From NCBI RefSeq assembly GCF_003967355.1, contig NZ_BIFH01000035.1, positions 88,311 to 152,310 of the forward strand: a stretch of DNA of 64,000 nucleotides, read 5' to 3'. The number at the start of each line of letters is the position of its first letter. The first letter of the stretch is position 1. This document shows, in pieces, positions 16,256-23,659 of the stretch. The translations under genes were made by a program, and so were the position numbers. Source of the DNA: Embleya hyalina. GTDB taxonomy: Bacteria; Actinomycetota; Actinomycetes; Streptomycetales; Streptomycetaceae. Under the pieces are notes generated by a model. The model was not told where the DNA came from. It did not search any database and was given only the letters and a program-made list of their open reading frames with translations.

Positions 16256-16503
16256 TGATTTCCTGCCAAGGTTGAAAGGATGTCAAAACCGTCGATAAAA
16301 GCAACCGGCATCTGAACCACCACCGGGACGTTGAAAGCCGAAGTCGCGTCCCGCAGACAAGCCTGCTGCCCCCACCCCAAGGACTCCACGAACGCCACTG
16401 CATTCGTCAACTGGGGGAATTCGAGGTCATAGAATTCTGCGCAAGATCCATGCACGATGCCCTCGTGCATGTGCACTACTCTGGCCAGTTCGATGATGTT
16501 CAC
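16252..16503 (-). CDS. Small hypothetical protein coupled to ardA
   Basis: An 83-residue protein from GTG 16503 (GGGAGAG upstream). It begins MNIIELARVVHMHEGIVHGSCAEFYDLEFPQLTNAVAFVESLGWG and ends MPVAFIDGFDILSTLAGNQ, an alpha/beta protein with no recognised motif. The TGA overlaps the ardA ATG, so it is co-translated with the antirestriction protein and may assist it or be another early defence-evasion factor. That link is inference from coupling only. Confidence 0.5.
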   Translation of the reverse strand: MNIIELARVVHMHEGIVHGSCAEFYDLEFPQLTNAVAFVESLGWGQQACLRDATSAFNVPVVVQMPVAFIDGFDILSTLAGNQ

Positions 16504-16575
16504 GCTGGCTCTCCCTTTCTGTTCGACCATGCCAGAGACTCAGAGAGTCTGAGCCCCGGCAAAGCGGAACAGAGG

Positions 16576-17253
16576 TCAGAGAGGCAGACGCATTTGCCCC
16601 GCCGATTCGAGAGCGCGATACATCAACCGAATCTCGCCCGCCCGAATTGCCTCTTCGCGTTCTCCCGCTTCGACGTGGTTCTGATCCCACTCATAGCAAT
16701 AGGGGCAGTCCCAGGCGTAATCGTTCGAGGGTGAGGCGGAACCGTCCTCGATTGCCTCGCGAAAGAGCGTGATGCATTCGTGAGCATCGATTTTCCGCTC
16801 AAGCTCTCTGACGGGACACTCGCAATCTTCCTGTGCGTAACATTCGGTGTCGCTGGGGTGATTCATCTCCCATTCGGTTTCGGAGTAATGAACGTCGTCC
16901 GCAACCCCGTAGTCGGCAAGCTGATCGATCCACTGCTGAACGGACCGCAGCGCAAGGGCGTCATCGCGACGCACATAGATGCGGTCGTACCAGCCGTAGG
17001 CCCAGTGCCCGAAGTGAAGCGCTTGGATCGTTTCCGGGTGTTCCTCGCTCAGCCGTTCCGAAATAACCTCGAAATTTGATCGTTCGAGTGCTTCGGCATC
17101 ACGGTGTTGGCTGAATGGCGTGGCCAACCAGAGCGTGAGGGATTCCCTGTCCCATATGGCCGCACCCTTGTGGACATCACGGGTGTAGTCCGTCAGTTGC
17201 TGCACAATGGGCATGGCAGCGGCAATGCGTTTGATTCGCTTGGTTCGAGACAT
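16576..17253 (-). CDS. Hypothetical phage protein with CxxC-like pairs
   Basis: A 225-residue protein from ATG 17253 with GGGGGAA upstream. The N-terminus is basic (MSRTKRIKRIAAAMPIV). The middle is rich in aromatic and acidic residues (FGHWAYGWYDRIYVRRDD). The C-terminal half holds ECYAQEDCECPVRELERKIDAHECITLF and WDCPYCYEWDQNHVEAGEREEAI, so possibly two metal sites. No family is recognised. It lies between the two copies of the 41-nt hairpin element, upstream of ardA. Confidence 0.45.
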   Translation of the reverse strand: MSRTKRIKRIAAAMPIVQQLTDYTRDVHKGAAIWDRESLTLWLATPFSQHRDAEALERSNFEVISERLSEEHPETIQALHFGHWAYGWYDRIYVRRDDALALRSVQQWIDQLADYGVADDVHYSETEWEMNHPSDTECYAQEDCECPVRELERKIDAHECITLFREAIEDGSASPSNDYAWDCPYCYEWDQNHVEAGEREEAIRAGEIRLMYRALESAGQMRLPL

Positions 17254-17295
17254 GAATTTCCCCCGAGTCGATTGAATGGAAATTGGCTTGAGAAG

Positions 17296-17336
17296 CCATG
17301 GACAGGGCCGGTACGAGACCGGCCCGACCAAAGCAC
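17296..17336 (-). repeat. 41-nt intergenic stem-loop element, copy 2
   Basis: Second identical copy of the element at 15680-15720, starting 1 nt after the stop of the Cys-rich 68-aa gene and before ATG 17253. It has the same perfect 8-bp stem (GGGCCGGT/ACCGGCCC) and pentanucleotide loop. Identity over the whole 41 nt, including the flanks of the stem, suggests recent duplication or strong selection. Confidence 0.7.
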
Positions 17337-17337
17337 G

Positions 17338-17544
17338 TCAAGCAGCGACGGAATCCGCTTGTTTGACCGGCTCACATTCGCCCGGATATGTGCAACCAGA
17401 TCCGTCGCAGTACCCGGTATAGCAATGCCACGCACTTTCGAGATCACAGACGTCGTGCTCGTGACACGAAGGACAGGGGTCTCCCCTGTAGCCATGGACA
17501 GCCGTGCCGCAGCACGGGCAGTCAAAGACGCCGGACAAGGTCAT
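17338..17544 (-). CDS. Small Cys-rich zinc-finger-like phage protein
   Basis: A 68-residue protein from ATG 17544 with GGAG 5 nt upstream. It has eleven Cys: CPCCGT, CPSC, CDLE, HCYTGYC, GC and EC, with His at several positions, which could hold two or three zinc ions. This resembles small rubredoxin- or DnaJ-type knuckles (CPCC, CPSC). It is bracketed by hairpins on both sides. A binding or scaffolding role is possible; no enzyme motif is present. Confidence 0.55.
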   Translation of the reverse strand: MTLSGVFDCPCCGTAVHGYRGDPCPSCHEHDVCDLESAWHCYTGYCDGSGCTYPGECEPVKQADSVAA

Positions 17545-17560
17545 GTAGACTCCTTAGACA

Positions 17561-17595
17561 GCGGCCCCGGAGTGTTAGCGTCATTCCGGGGCCGC
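17561..17595 (-). terminator. Intergenic hairpin
   Basis: GCGGCCCCGGA at 17561-17571 pairs with TCCGGGGCCGC at 17585-17595 (11-bp perfect stem, 13-nt loop). It lies between the stop at 17621 and the ATG at 17544 on the minus strand. It is strong enough to act as an attenuator or terminator, but has no clear T-run. Confidence 0.55.
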
Positions 17596-17620
17596 TTCCG
17601 TATTGTTGAAGCGAATGTTG

Positions 17621-17905
17621 CTACACGGGCAGAAGTACGAGGTTGTAGCCGGAGGCCACGTATTGGATTCCGTCGTACGTCCCGATCTGCGCGATCCAGT
17701 CGGGGGCTTCACGAGTGCTGAACTCAGCCACGAGTTCCCATCCGCGTCCCAATTTGCGGACGTAGATCTTCTCTGGACTGACCCCATGTGCCCGGAGTGC
17801 CATTCCGAGTGCGATGGTCGACTTTCCCAACCAGTGCCGAGGGAGATAGCGGTTCTCGGCCCACTCGGTCAACTGATTAACGCTGTCGAACTCTTTGCTG
17901 TACAC
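17621..17905 (-). CDS. Small hypothetical phage protein
   Basis: A 94-residue protein from GTG 17905 with AGGAG 4 nt upstream. It reads MYSKEFDSVNQLTEWAENRYLPRHWLGKSTIALGMALRAHGVSPEKIYVRKLGRGWELVAEFSTREAPDWIAQIGTYDG and ends in a hydrophobic strand (YVASGYNLVLLPV). It looks like a compact alpha/beta domain. No family is known to me. Confidence 0.45.
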   Translation of the reverse strand: MYSKEFDSVNQLTEWAENRYLPRHWLGKSTIALGMALRAHGVSPEKIYVRKLGRGWELVAEFSTREAPDWIAQIGTYDGIQYVASGYNLVLLPV

Positions 17906-17947
17906 CGATCTCCTGTCCTACCAAGTCAACTTTTTGGGCATGGCGAA

Positions 17948-18205
17948 CTACTCCTTCACGAGAGAGACCACTCCCGTGTGGCAGACGTGCTCCTTCATCC
18001 ATGTTGCTACGGTCTCGTCCACCTCATTTTCGGTAGGGGTGTCAGTGAAGCCCAGTGCCCTACCGAGGGAATCGTTGTAGACGTACTGCAATTCGATACC
18101 GTGCTCACACGTGGTGCAGTGAGCCCAGCGGTACATCCTGTAGCTGTTCCCGTCGTGAATCATGGCGGGCGAGCCGCCGGATATTCTGCTAATACCGATG
18201 ATCAT
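17948..18205 (-). CDS. Small zinc-finger-like phage protein, first gene of the early operon
   Basis: An 85-residue protein from ATG 18205 with AAAGAGG about 8 nt upstream. CTTCEHG (C-x2-C-x-H) and HVCH near the C-terminus could bind zinc. The rest is MIIGISRISGGSPAMIHDGNSYRMYRWAHCTTC and YNDSLGRALGFTDTPTENEVDETVATWMKEH. Being first after a long leader region, it may be the first protein made from the early promoter. The function is unknown. Confidence 0.45.
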   Translation of the reverse strand: MIIGISRISGGSPAMIHDGNSYRMYRWAHCTTCEHGIELQYVYNDSLGRALGFTDTPTENEVDETVATWMKEHVCHTGVVSLVKE

Positions 18206-19413
18206 GTTGCATCCTCTTTTCCTGGCACACCAAAGGCCATAGACGCCCCCCTAAGAGCCTCTTGCGGCCCCGTGGTCACGAAGTACCACAGTGGCCCCGT
18301 AAGCGTCTGAGGGCGACGCCTATGGTTTTTGGTAGTGCGTTCGGGCAATGCGCAGTGCGGCTCGTACTCCCTTTCATTTGTAGTCCGTTTTCCGGCTCCT
18401 ATGCCCGATTCGTTGCTGTTCTCCACGCCACTCGGGAGAACTCACCTAGAATTGATTGGGGGACTAGGGAGCCCCATACACGGTTTGACAGGTTCCGCGT
18501 GTTCGGGTGTGGCCCGAACCTTCAGAGTTTCCTGCGCTTCCGTTCTTGTCGTACCCATCACCGGGACTGCCCGCCCCAGAACGAAAGCGCTCTTTTCCCT
18601 CATATCAGCGTGCTCGCTGATCGGTACTCGGTGGCTGTTCTGTGGGGCTTGCCCGACACCGAGAACGTTAAGGGCCAGAGACCTACCAAGACAACTTCTG
18701 TGTATGTGACGCCGGTCACATTGCCTTTCGTCTCTTGTTGGCAAGTGGAGTGTGCGCGGGACATGCGCGCGTGTAGCCCACGTACAGCTTTCTGGCAATG
18801 CTCGAACGGTCTGGAGAGTGTGGGAGTCGCCACAGGATTCATTCACGAACGAAGTCGAGCGATAGGCCGGAGCAACGCTCCTAGCCGGCACCCTCGCGCC
18901 CTGCCGGCTATTCCTGGCGCCGTGGTAGCGGAGGAGAACGGGTGAACGTGAATGAATGGATGGATATGCAGACGGGGGTAACATCATGCATTCACGCATA
19001 AGGACCCACCGGGGGTGCTGTCCTCCGGGCAGGTACGGGTCTGAATCTTTCAGCGCGAGCCTGACGGCCTCCTGGGGCCCACCCGTCCCGGGAGTCCCCT
19101 CAGACCTTTCTAAGCCCGTACGGAGCCGTCAGCGCCTCCGGAGTACCGAATATCGCCAAAACCCATGTTGACTTGGTGTGTGAATGAATGAACGGCCGTG
19201 AGGTGAGCCACTTCTCACATGACAACGTCCAAAAGTTGCTCGTAGGTCAGCTACATCTTTAGTGCGGGTGTATATCTTTGGCGCTTTAAATGCGTTGACA
19301 GGCTGCTCGGCCGATGCTCCAAGTGATCGGCTGGTCCCGGGCCCCCGTGGTTGGACCGATGGGCCGACTGAGGTGTCCTGCGCAAGGCAGCCGCAAGGGG
19401 TTAGATTCGCGGC
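18206..19413. other. 1.2-kb stretch without a convincing gene; probable phage regulatory region
   Basis: No reading frame here has a good ribosome site, codon bias or recognisable protein. It holds a large imperfect hairpin at about 18241-18308 (AGACGC paired with GCGTCT, plus inner GGCCCCGTGGT/ACCACAGTGGCCCC) upstream of the first early gene. It also has copies of GTGAATG(AAT) in both orientations between 18837 and 19190, and CTGACGGC/GCCGTCAG arms near 19060-19125. A TTAGAT hexamer at 19401-19406 lies 7 nt before ATG 19414, as in leaderless promoters. A divergent control region or origin is a reasonable reading. Confidence 0.5.
18837..19190. repeat. Cluster of GTGAATG(AATG) repeats
   Basis: Four copies are visible: ATTCATTCAC (inverted) at 18837-18846, CGTGAATGAATGGAT at 18947-18961, CATTCAC (inverted, short) at 18989-18995, and GTGAATGAATG at 19180-19190. 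The 15-nt version recurs exactly at 26035-26049. Mixed orientation and clustering in a non-coding region suggest binding sites for a repressor, excision or replication protein. The function is inferred. Confidence 0.6.
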
Positions 19414-20259
19414 ATGGGTTATACACCGGACCTGCGCACTGAGGCCATCGATGGCATCCTTCGCCGAGTCGAGCGCGGCCTCGGGACGCACCTTCGTGCG
19501 GGCACCGTAATTCGCAAACGGCGTTCGATCGGTGCCGTGACCGATCGGGGCACGTGGGTACGGATCGAGCGTCGGCCGCTGTCGCGCATCGATGGCCAAG
19601 GCTGGAACGGCATCGAGACTGCGGCGACGCTCGAAGGCATTGCCCAACCAAGGTGGATCGCTGGCATGTCGTGGCGGGACACCGAGGTATCGGCAATGTG
19701 GCGGGCCGACGAGACCGAACTCGTGGCCGCGGAGCCGGTGAAGTCCGGTGGCCGATTGTCCGTCGACCCGAAGTTGTCGGACGCGTGGTGGGCAACGCTG
19801 AACGCTTCTCTCGACTCCTTGGCTGCGCAGGAGACAACGCGTGTGGCAACTCCGGACACGGTGACAATTACTCAAGTCGGAGTGACAAGCACGATTGGCA
19901 AGGCGTTCGGCGACCACATCGATACCACGGTGGACGAGTGGATCCCCGCGCACGCCGACCTGAACTGGGCGAACGTAACGGCCCCGGACTGCTGGATTCT
20001 CGACTGGGAGGACTGGGGCCTCGCACCCCGCGGCCTCGACGCAGCAACGTTGTGGGGCAACTCCTTGGCCCTTCCCACTCTGGCTGAACGAGTACACCGG
20101 GAGCGGTGCGCAGACCTGGAGTCACGGTGCGGTCGGATCATGGCCCTGTTCTTCTGCGCCAAGGTGGTCGGCGAGTATGGCGACCCCGCCGACCCCCTTT
20201 ACGCACCTAGTTGCCGCCAGGCGAAGCGGTTGCTTGAGGAGCTTCAAGACGCTGGCTGA
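19414..20259 (+). CDS. APH-like phosphotransferase
   Basis: A 281-residue protein with the aminoglycoside-phosphotransferase/choline-kinase catalytic core: HADLNWANV (catalytic Asp 182, Asn 187) and the metal-binding DWED (Asp 197). The N-terminal lobe is short and lacks a clear glycine loop; Lys 35 or Lys 110 are candidates for ATP contact. The family phosphorylates small molecules or proteins. It is transcribed away from the phage early operon, possibly from a leaderless promoter, and converges on the aldo/keto reductase gene (16-nt overlap). A second APH-like kinase lies in the opposing operon. The substrate is unknown. Confidence 0.65.
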   Translation: MGYTPDLRTEAIDGILRRVERGLGTHLRAGTVIRKRRSIGAVTDRGTWVRIERRPLSRIDGQGWNGIETAATLEGIAQPRWIAGMSWRDTEVSAMWRADETELVAAEPVKSGGRLSVDPKLSDAWWATLNASLDSLAAQETTRVATPDTVTITQVGVTSTIGKAFGDHIDTTVDEWIPAHADLNWANVTAPDCWILDWEDWGLAPRGLDAATLWGNSLALPTLAERVHRERCADLESRCGRIMALFFCAKVVGEYGDPADPLYAPSCRQAKRLLEELQDAG

Positions 20260-21101
20260 GCCCGTGCTTGCAGCCCGGCTCGATAGGCAGCGAGGCGTTC
20301 CGCATGGGGCGTGAGTCTCAATGCCTCGACGAGGGCGCGCAGATGACCGGGATCGTCGGTGCCCACGGCTACTGCGGACACAGAGGGAAGGCAGTAGGAA
20401 ATACGGAAGGCGGCTTCGATCCGCGTGGTGTTCCCGGGATCCCGAAGGAAAATCCGCGGATCCACCCTTTGCCACAGCTCACTTGCGGTGCTGCCTCCGA
20501 AGGGGCTCATGCCCCAGCGGTGATGTTTGTCGACTTGCCATTGGGCTGCAAGCGCGTCAGCCGCGTTCAGGACTTCGATGCCTGCAAGCAGCCCAGCACG
20601 GGTCATGAGGACGTTCGGTCTCGGCAGCCGGTCATCGACAAGGGCGGGTAGGCAGCGCGGATTCCAGGATGCGATGCCCCAAGCCCCACACATCCCGTCA
20701 GTGGTGGCTGCGGCGACTTCCGCACAGGCCGCGGCAAGCACGGCTCTTGCTTCGTTGCGAACCTTTGCCGCAAGCGATCTTTCGGGGCTGTGGATGAAAA
20801 CGACGTCCGGTTCGCGGCCCAGGTCCCGCGCTGCCTGCTCCATCGCCGACCGTAGCCGGCGGGGGTCTAGCGAGTGCTCCGCTCCTCCCGGCTGGGGGAA
20901 GAATCCGACCTTGGTCGAGATGAAGAGGCGGTTGAGCAGGTCCGGGGCCACGCTGGCAAGGCGCCTGTGTGCCCCGAAGCTGGCGTAGTTCGTCGCCGTG
21001 TCGATGGCTTGGACGCCCATGTCCAGTGCGGTGGTCAGGGTATGGCGTTGGTAACGAGATCGGTGTAGCCCGAGAACAACTCGGGGGTCAGGACTGAACA
21101 C
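20244..21101 (-). CDS. Aldo/keto reductase family protein
   Basis: A 285-residue reading from 21101 whose start lies inside the end of the JmjC gene (67-nt overlap), so the true start may be later. AKR landmarks are LTTALDMGVQAIDTATNYASFGAHRRLAS (the D-x3-Y active-site region), FISTKVGFF, DVVFIHSPE and WGIASWNPRCL. The C-terminal NADPH part has RIEAAFRISYCLPSVSAVAVGTDDP. The family reduces aldehydes or ketones with NAD(P)H. Its tight coupling to the oxygenase gene suggests the two act on the same substrate. No specific substrate can be inferred. Confidence 0.75.
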   Translation of the reverse strand: MFSPDPRVVLGLHRSRYQRHTLTTALDMGVQAIDTATNYASFGAHRRLASVAPDLLNRLFISTKVGFFPQPGGAEHSLDPRRLRSAMEQAARDLGREPDVVFIHSPERSLAAKVRNEARAVLAAACAEVAAATTDGMCGAWGIASWNPRCLPALVDDRLPRPNVLMTRAGLLAGIEVLNAADALAAQWQVDKHHRWGMSPFGGSTASELWQRVDPRIFLRDPGNTTRIEAAFRISYCLPSVSAVAVGTDDPGHLRALVEALRLTPHAERLAAYRAGLQARAQPAS

Positions 21102-22258
21102 AGTCCCTCCTTGACGAAGACGGAGGCCAAGCCGCGAAGGATGCCGTCGAGCCGGGTCTCGATAGGGACTTCCGGGGTGAGGTGTACGGGATGCCCACTC
21201 AGCAGCATTCGTGCGGCAGGTTCGGCTTCGGCAGCGATACCGAGCCGCAGGCCGCTGGAGACGATCTCGACCTGGCCCTCGTTCACGTCAATACGCGGGG
21301 CGAACTCGGTGGTGCAGACCACGGCGTCCAGGGGACCGAACGCCTCGATCCACGGGACGTGCCGAGCGGGTGTCGTCTCCTGCTCGATGCGGTCGAGGTA
21401 GAGGGAAGGCCCTCGGGCCGCGATCAATTTTCGGGCTGCTTCGGTCAGCTCTCGGGCCTGCTCCTCCTGCTCGCGTGGAGAGTCGTCGCGGTGGAGGTTG
21501 TGGCGGAAGACTTCGTCGTCTCGGCACCACTCGGCCAGCCAGCCCAGCCAGGATGCCCCGGTGCGCCGGGGGAATCCGAACGTCATGTGGGTGCTGTGGC
21601 CGCCCGCCCCCTGCCCTACGCGAGTTGCGCAATGCCAGTAGCCACGAGGGATGTGCATGACGTCACCGGCGACCATCGTGCCCTCCCACACGATGTCCTT
21701 GGGTGGTGTGTCGTTCCGCTCCGAGTCCCTGAACATCGGGGCAACGCGCGATGCCCCCCGGACCTGCCAAGCCTTCTCGCCGGCGATCTGTACGACCAGA
21801 ACCTCGTGGTCGTCCCAGTGCAGTCCGAACCCGGCTGTGTCGCCGGTGGTGGTGTAGATGTTCACCTGCACTCGTTCGTGCGCCCACCACTGCATCGCCC
21901 GGCAGGCAACCTCCAGGGTGGCGTCGAAAGCGTTTCCGCCGTCCAACACCAACGTCGCCCCGGAGTCGAGGAGGTTGCCCAGCCGCCGCATATTCACCAT
22001 GGAAATGTTCTGCCCGCGGCGCGTGGTCACGGGGCTCAGGTACTCGCGAGGGTGCAACTCGTTCCCCTCCCGAAACAGCCTGACTTGCGGGTTGCTCAAA
22101 CTCCGTCGCATCACGAGGTCCAAGAGCTTGTTCGGGGTCAGCAGGCGCTCAAGCAGGTCGGGATCTCCGAGGCCGCCGCGGGCGAACTCGCGTCCGAGTT
22201 GGGCTGAACCACGCCAGCCCAGGGCCTGTTCGACGGCGTTGACCAGCCGGTGTTCCAC
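21035..22258 (-). CDS. JmjC/cupin-type Fe(II)/2-oxoglutarate oxygenase
   Basis: A 407-residue protein from GTG 22258 (GGAGG 7 nt upstream). The facial triad is visible: HWDDHE gives His 147 and Asp 149, and GDVMHIPRGYWHCA gives the distal His 209. VQIAGEKAW between them is the usual JmjC spacer seen in ribosomal oxygenases (YcfD/ROXA-like). The C-terminal ~180 residues contain a helical part and a winged-helix-like end, as in that family. Such enzymes hydroxylate protein or peptide side chains. It is preceded by a hairpin and a 56-aa peptide gene, and followed by an overlapping aldo/keto reductase, suggesting hydroxylation and redox tailoring of a peptide. Confidence 0.8.
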   Translation of the reverse strand: MEHRLVNAVEQALGWRGSAQLGREFARGGLGDPDLLERLLTPNKLLDLVMRRSLSNPQVRLFREGNELHPREYLSPVTTRRGQNISMVNMRRLGNLLDSGATLVLDGGNAFDATLEVACRAMQWWAHERVQVNIYTTTGDTAGFGLHWDDHEVLVVQIAGEKAWQVRGASRVAPMFRDSERNDTPPKDIVWEGTMVAGDVMHIPRGYWHCATRVGQGAGGHSTHMTFGFPRRTGASWLGWLAEWCRDDEVFRHNLHRDDSPREQEEQARELTEAARKLIAARGPSLYLDRIEQETTPARHVPWIEAFGPLDAVVCTTEFAPRIDVNEGQVEIVSSGLRLGIAAEAEPAARMLLSGHPVHLTPEVPIETRLDGILRGLASVFVKEGLCSVLTPELFSGYTDLVTNAIP

Positions 22259-22292
22259 AGCGTGCCTCCAAGTGGGGACAGCAGAAAGGAGA

Positions 22293-22318
22293 GGCCGCGC
22301 GGCATGTACCGCGCGGCC
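22293..22318 (-). terminator. Hairpin between the 56-aa peptide gene and the oxygenase gene
   Basis: GGCCGCGCGG at 22293-22302 pairs with CCGCGCGGCC at 22309-22318 across a 6-nt loop. On the minus strand it is followed by a pyrimidine-rich stretch with TCTCCTTTCT. Partial termination here would give more of the upstream small peptide than of the enzyme, an arrangement common between precursor and enzyme genes in peptide pathways. Confidence 0.65.
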
Positions 22319-22343
22319 GTGGCTCGCGTGCGCTCGGAGTTGA

Positions 22344-22514
22344 CTAGGCGGGGTAGTTCAGGCCGTCGCCGTCCGGCTGGCTGTCGCCGGTGGCGTGGGG
22401 CGGCGGGTCAGAACGATCGGCGTCGTTGCGGTCGTGGACAGCGCCGAGTTCTTCGATCGTGACGACCAGATCGTGAGCGAGAACCTGAACGGCCTCGCGT
22501 TGTGGATCACTCAT
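22344..22514 (-). CDS. 56-aa acidic peptide, candidate substrate/precursor
   Basis: From ATG 22514, with GGGAGTG 7 nt upstream. It has an N-terminal amphipathic helix (SDPQREAVQVLAHDLVVTIEELGAV) followed by a disordered Asp/Pro-rich tail ending QPDGDGLNYPA. It has no Cys or Ser-rich core. It is bracketed by strong hairpins at 22565-22601 and 22293-22318, giving it a private transcript segment in front of the oxygenase gene. A leader helix plus a variable tail is typical for ribosomally made, modified peptides, but a small regulatory or adaptor protein is equally allowed by the sequence. Confidence 0.55.
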   Translation of the reverse strand: MSDPQREAVQVLAHDLVVTIEELGAVHDRNDADRSDPPPHATGDSQPDGDGLNYPA

Positions 22515-22564
22515 GCGGATCACTCCCTCCATATCGGGTGGGTAGTGCTGTGCCGCTGTGCGAA

Positions 22565-22601
22565 GGGCCGAACTACTGCCGATGAGGCAGGAGTTCGGGC
22601 C
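22565..22601 (-). terminator. Long hairpin upstream of the 56-aa peptide gene
   Basis: The outer stem GGGCCGAACT / AGTTCGGGCC and the inner stem CTGCC / GGCAG form an almost continuous hairpin with a small loop. On the minus strand it lies after the stop of the 52-aa gene (22709) and before ATG 22514, and TTCG follows. It may terminate or attenuate upstream transcripts and set apart the peptide gene. Confidence 0.55.
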
Positions 22602-22708
22602 GGTTCCATCGTGCGCAGTACGGGTTCGAACCTGCAACGGTTCGGAGGGGCCCGGCTGCGTGGTCGGCCGTTCATTGGTAGACCCTTCGAGAGCGTGGTT
22701 GGGGTGGT

Positions 22709-22867
22709 TCAGTCATCGGGGCACGACGACGCGTCCGGGATCATCCCGGACCCGCAATCGCAACACGTGGACAGGTTTCCGCGCGTCGACCGGTGCCCGC
22801 CTTGGGCGCACTCGTCCGGCTCCAGCGGGTAGAGGCTGCCGTCCGGGCGTTGCTTCTGTTTCCCCAC
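22709..22867 (-). CDS. 52-aa Cys-rich protein
   Basis: From GTG 22867, 3 nt after the stop of the kinase gene, with GGAG upstream. It reads VGKQKQRPDGSLYPLEPDECAQGGHRSTRG, then CCDCGSG and SSCPDD at the end. It has five Cys plus one His, enough for one zinc site of the C-x14-C-C-x-C type. Its small size and linkage to an APH-like kinase and a peptide-like gene make it either a metal-binding adaptor or a second candidate peptide substrate. No family is recognised. Confidence 0.6.
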   Translation of the reverse strand: MGKQKQRPDGSLYPLEPDECAQGGHRSTRGNLSTCCDCGSGMIPDASSCPDD

Positions 22868-22870
22868 GGC

Positions 22871-23659
22871 TCAGGCACTCCCTACGAGTAACGGGAGCCA
22901 GCCCTCGCAGTGCTCGGGAGGGTCGGGGATTTCCGACCGGGCAGCGGCCAGGTACGCGCTCCGAGCCGAGCGGGACACGCTGTTCCAGGCCGGGCACACC
23001 TCCAGCACCCACCTCATCGCGCTCGTATGCGTGTGCCCGGCGTATACGAGCCATCGATACATCCCGGCGGCTTCCACCCAGGCCGGGCCGATGCTGGCTC
23101 GCCCCCAGTCCAACAGCGCGAGCGTCCCGTCGTTCGAAACTCGCGTGTTGCCGGGCGATACGTCGTAATGCAGCAGGGAACTGCCCTGGAGCAGGGAGCG
23201 ATGAGCGGGTGCGAGATGCGGCCCGAAACGATCCACGACCGTGGGCAGACCCGAGCCTGGGGCCAACTGCACCGTACCTACCGCGCGTAACGCCTGAACC
23301 AGCAGAGGCAGATCGGCGGAACCGGGCGAGTAGTCGGCCGGGCGCCCCGGAGCCTCGTGAACGAGGAGCACCGACCACTCGTCGACCGACAAGCTTCGGA
23401 TGAGACGGGGTGAGATGCCGAGCGGCGCTACCAAGTTTGCTGCGATGACTTCGTAGCCCTGACTGGCGGCCGAGTGAGGATTGCGGATGCGGCTGGAAGC
23501 CTTCAGGAAGACCCGCTCTCCATCCCCGCGGATCACAATGCCGGCAGCACAGCTCGTGTGTGGGTCCGTAGCCGCAGGCCCGGGTTTGACTCCACCGATC
23601 TGCCCGATGACGGCGCGCCGTACATACACCGGCAGCGCCTCGTACCACGTTGCACTCAT
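22871..23659 (-). CDS. APH-like phosphotransferase
   Basis: A 262-residue protein from ATG 23659, which overlaps the upstream stop (ATGA). A kinase core is visible: Lys 53 in RVFLKASS (ATP), Glu 70 in QGYEVIAANLV (helix C), HYDVSPGN with catalytic Asp 166 and Asn 171, and the metal Asp 184 in LLDWGRAS. The overall plan matches phosphotransferase enzymes related to APH and choline/homoserine kinases. It is located within a coupled operon with a JmjC oxygenase and an aldo/keto reductase, so it probably phosphorylates an intermediate or a protein partner. The substrate is unknown. Confidence 0.75.
   Translation of the reverse strand: MSATWYEALPVYVRRAVIGQIGGVKPGPAATDPHTSCAAGIVIRGDGERVFLKASSRIRNPHSAASQGYEVIAANLVAPLGISPRLIRSLSVDEWSVLLVHEAPGRPADYSPGSADLPLLVQALRAVGTVQLAPGSGLPTVVDRFGPHLAPAHRSLLQGSSLLHYDVSPGNTRVSNDGTLALLDWGRASIGPAWVEAAGMYRWLVYAGHTHTSAMRWVLEVCPAWNSVSRSARSAYLAAARSEIPDPPEHCEGWLPLLVGSA

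Noticed and set aside
18262..18999. Overlapping frames of 227 codons (plus, 18262-18945) and 185 codons (minus, 18442-18999)
   Set aside because: Neither has a ribosome site, codon bias or recognisable sequence; the region fits a regulatory stretch better.
22621..22634. CGGGTTCGAACCTG resembling a tRNA T-loop
   Set aside because: No acceptor, D or anticodon arms can be drawn around it on either strand; the GGTTCGAACC is simply palindromic.
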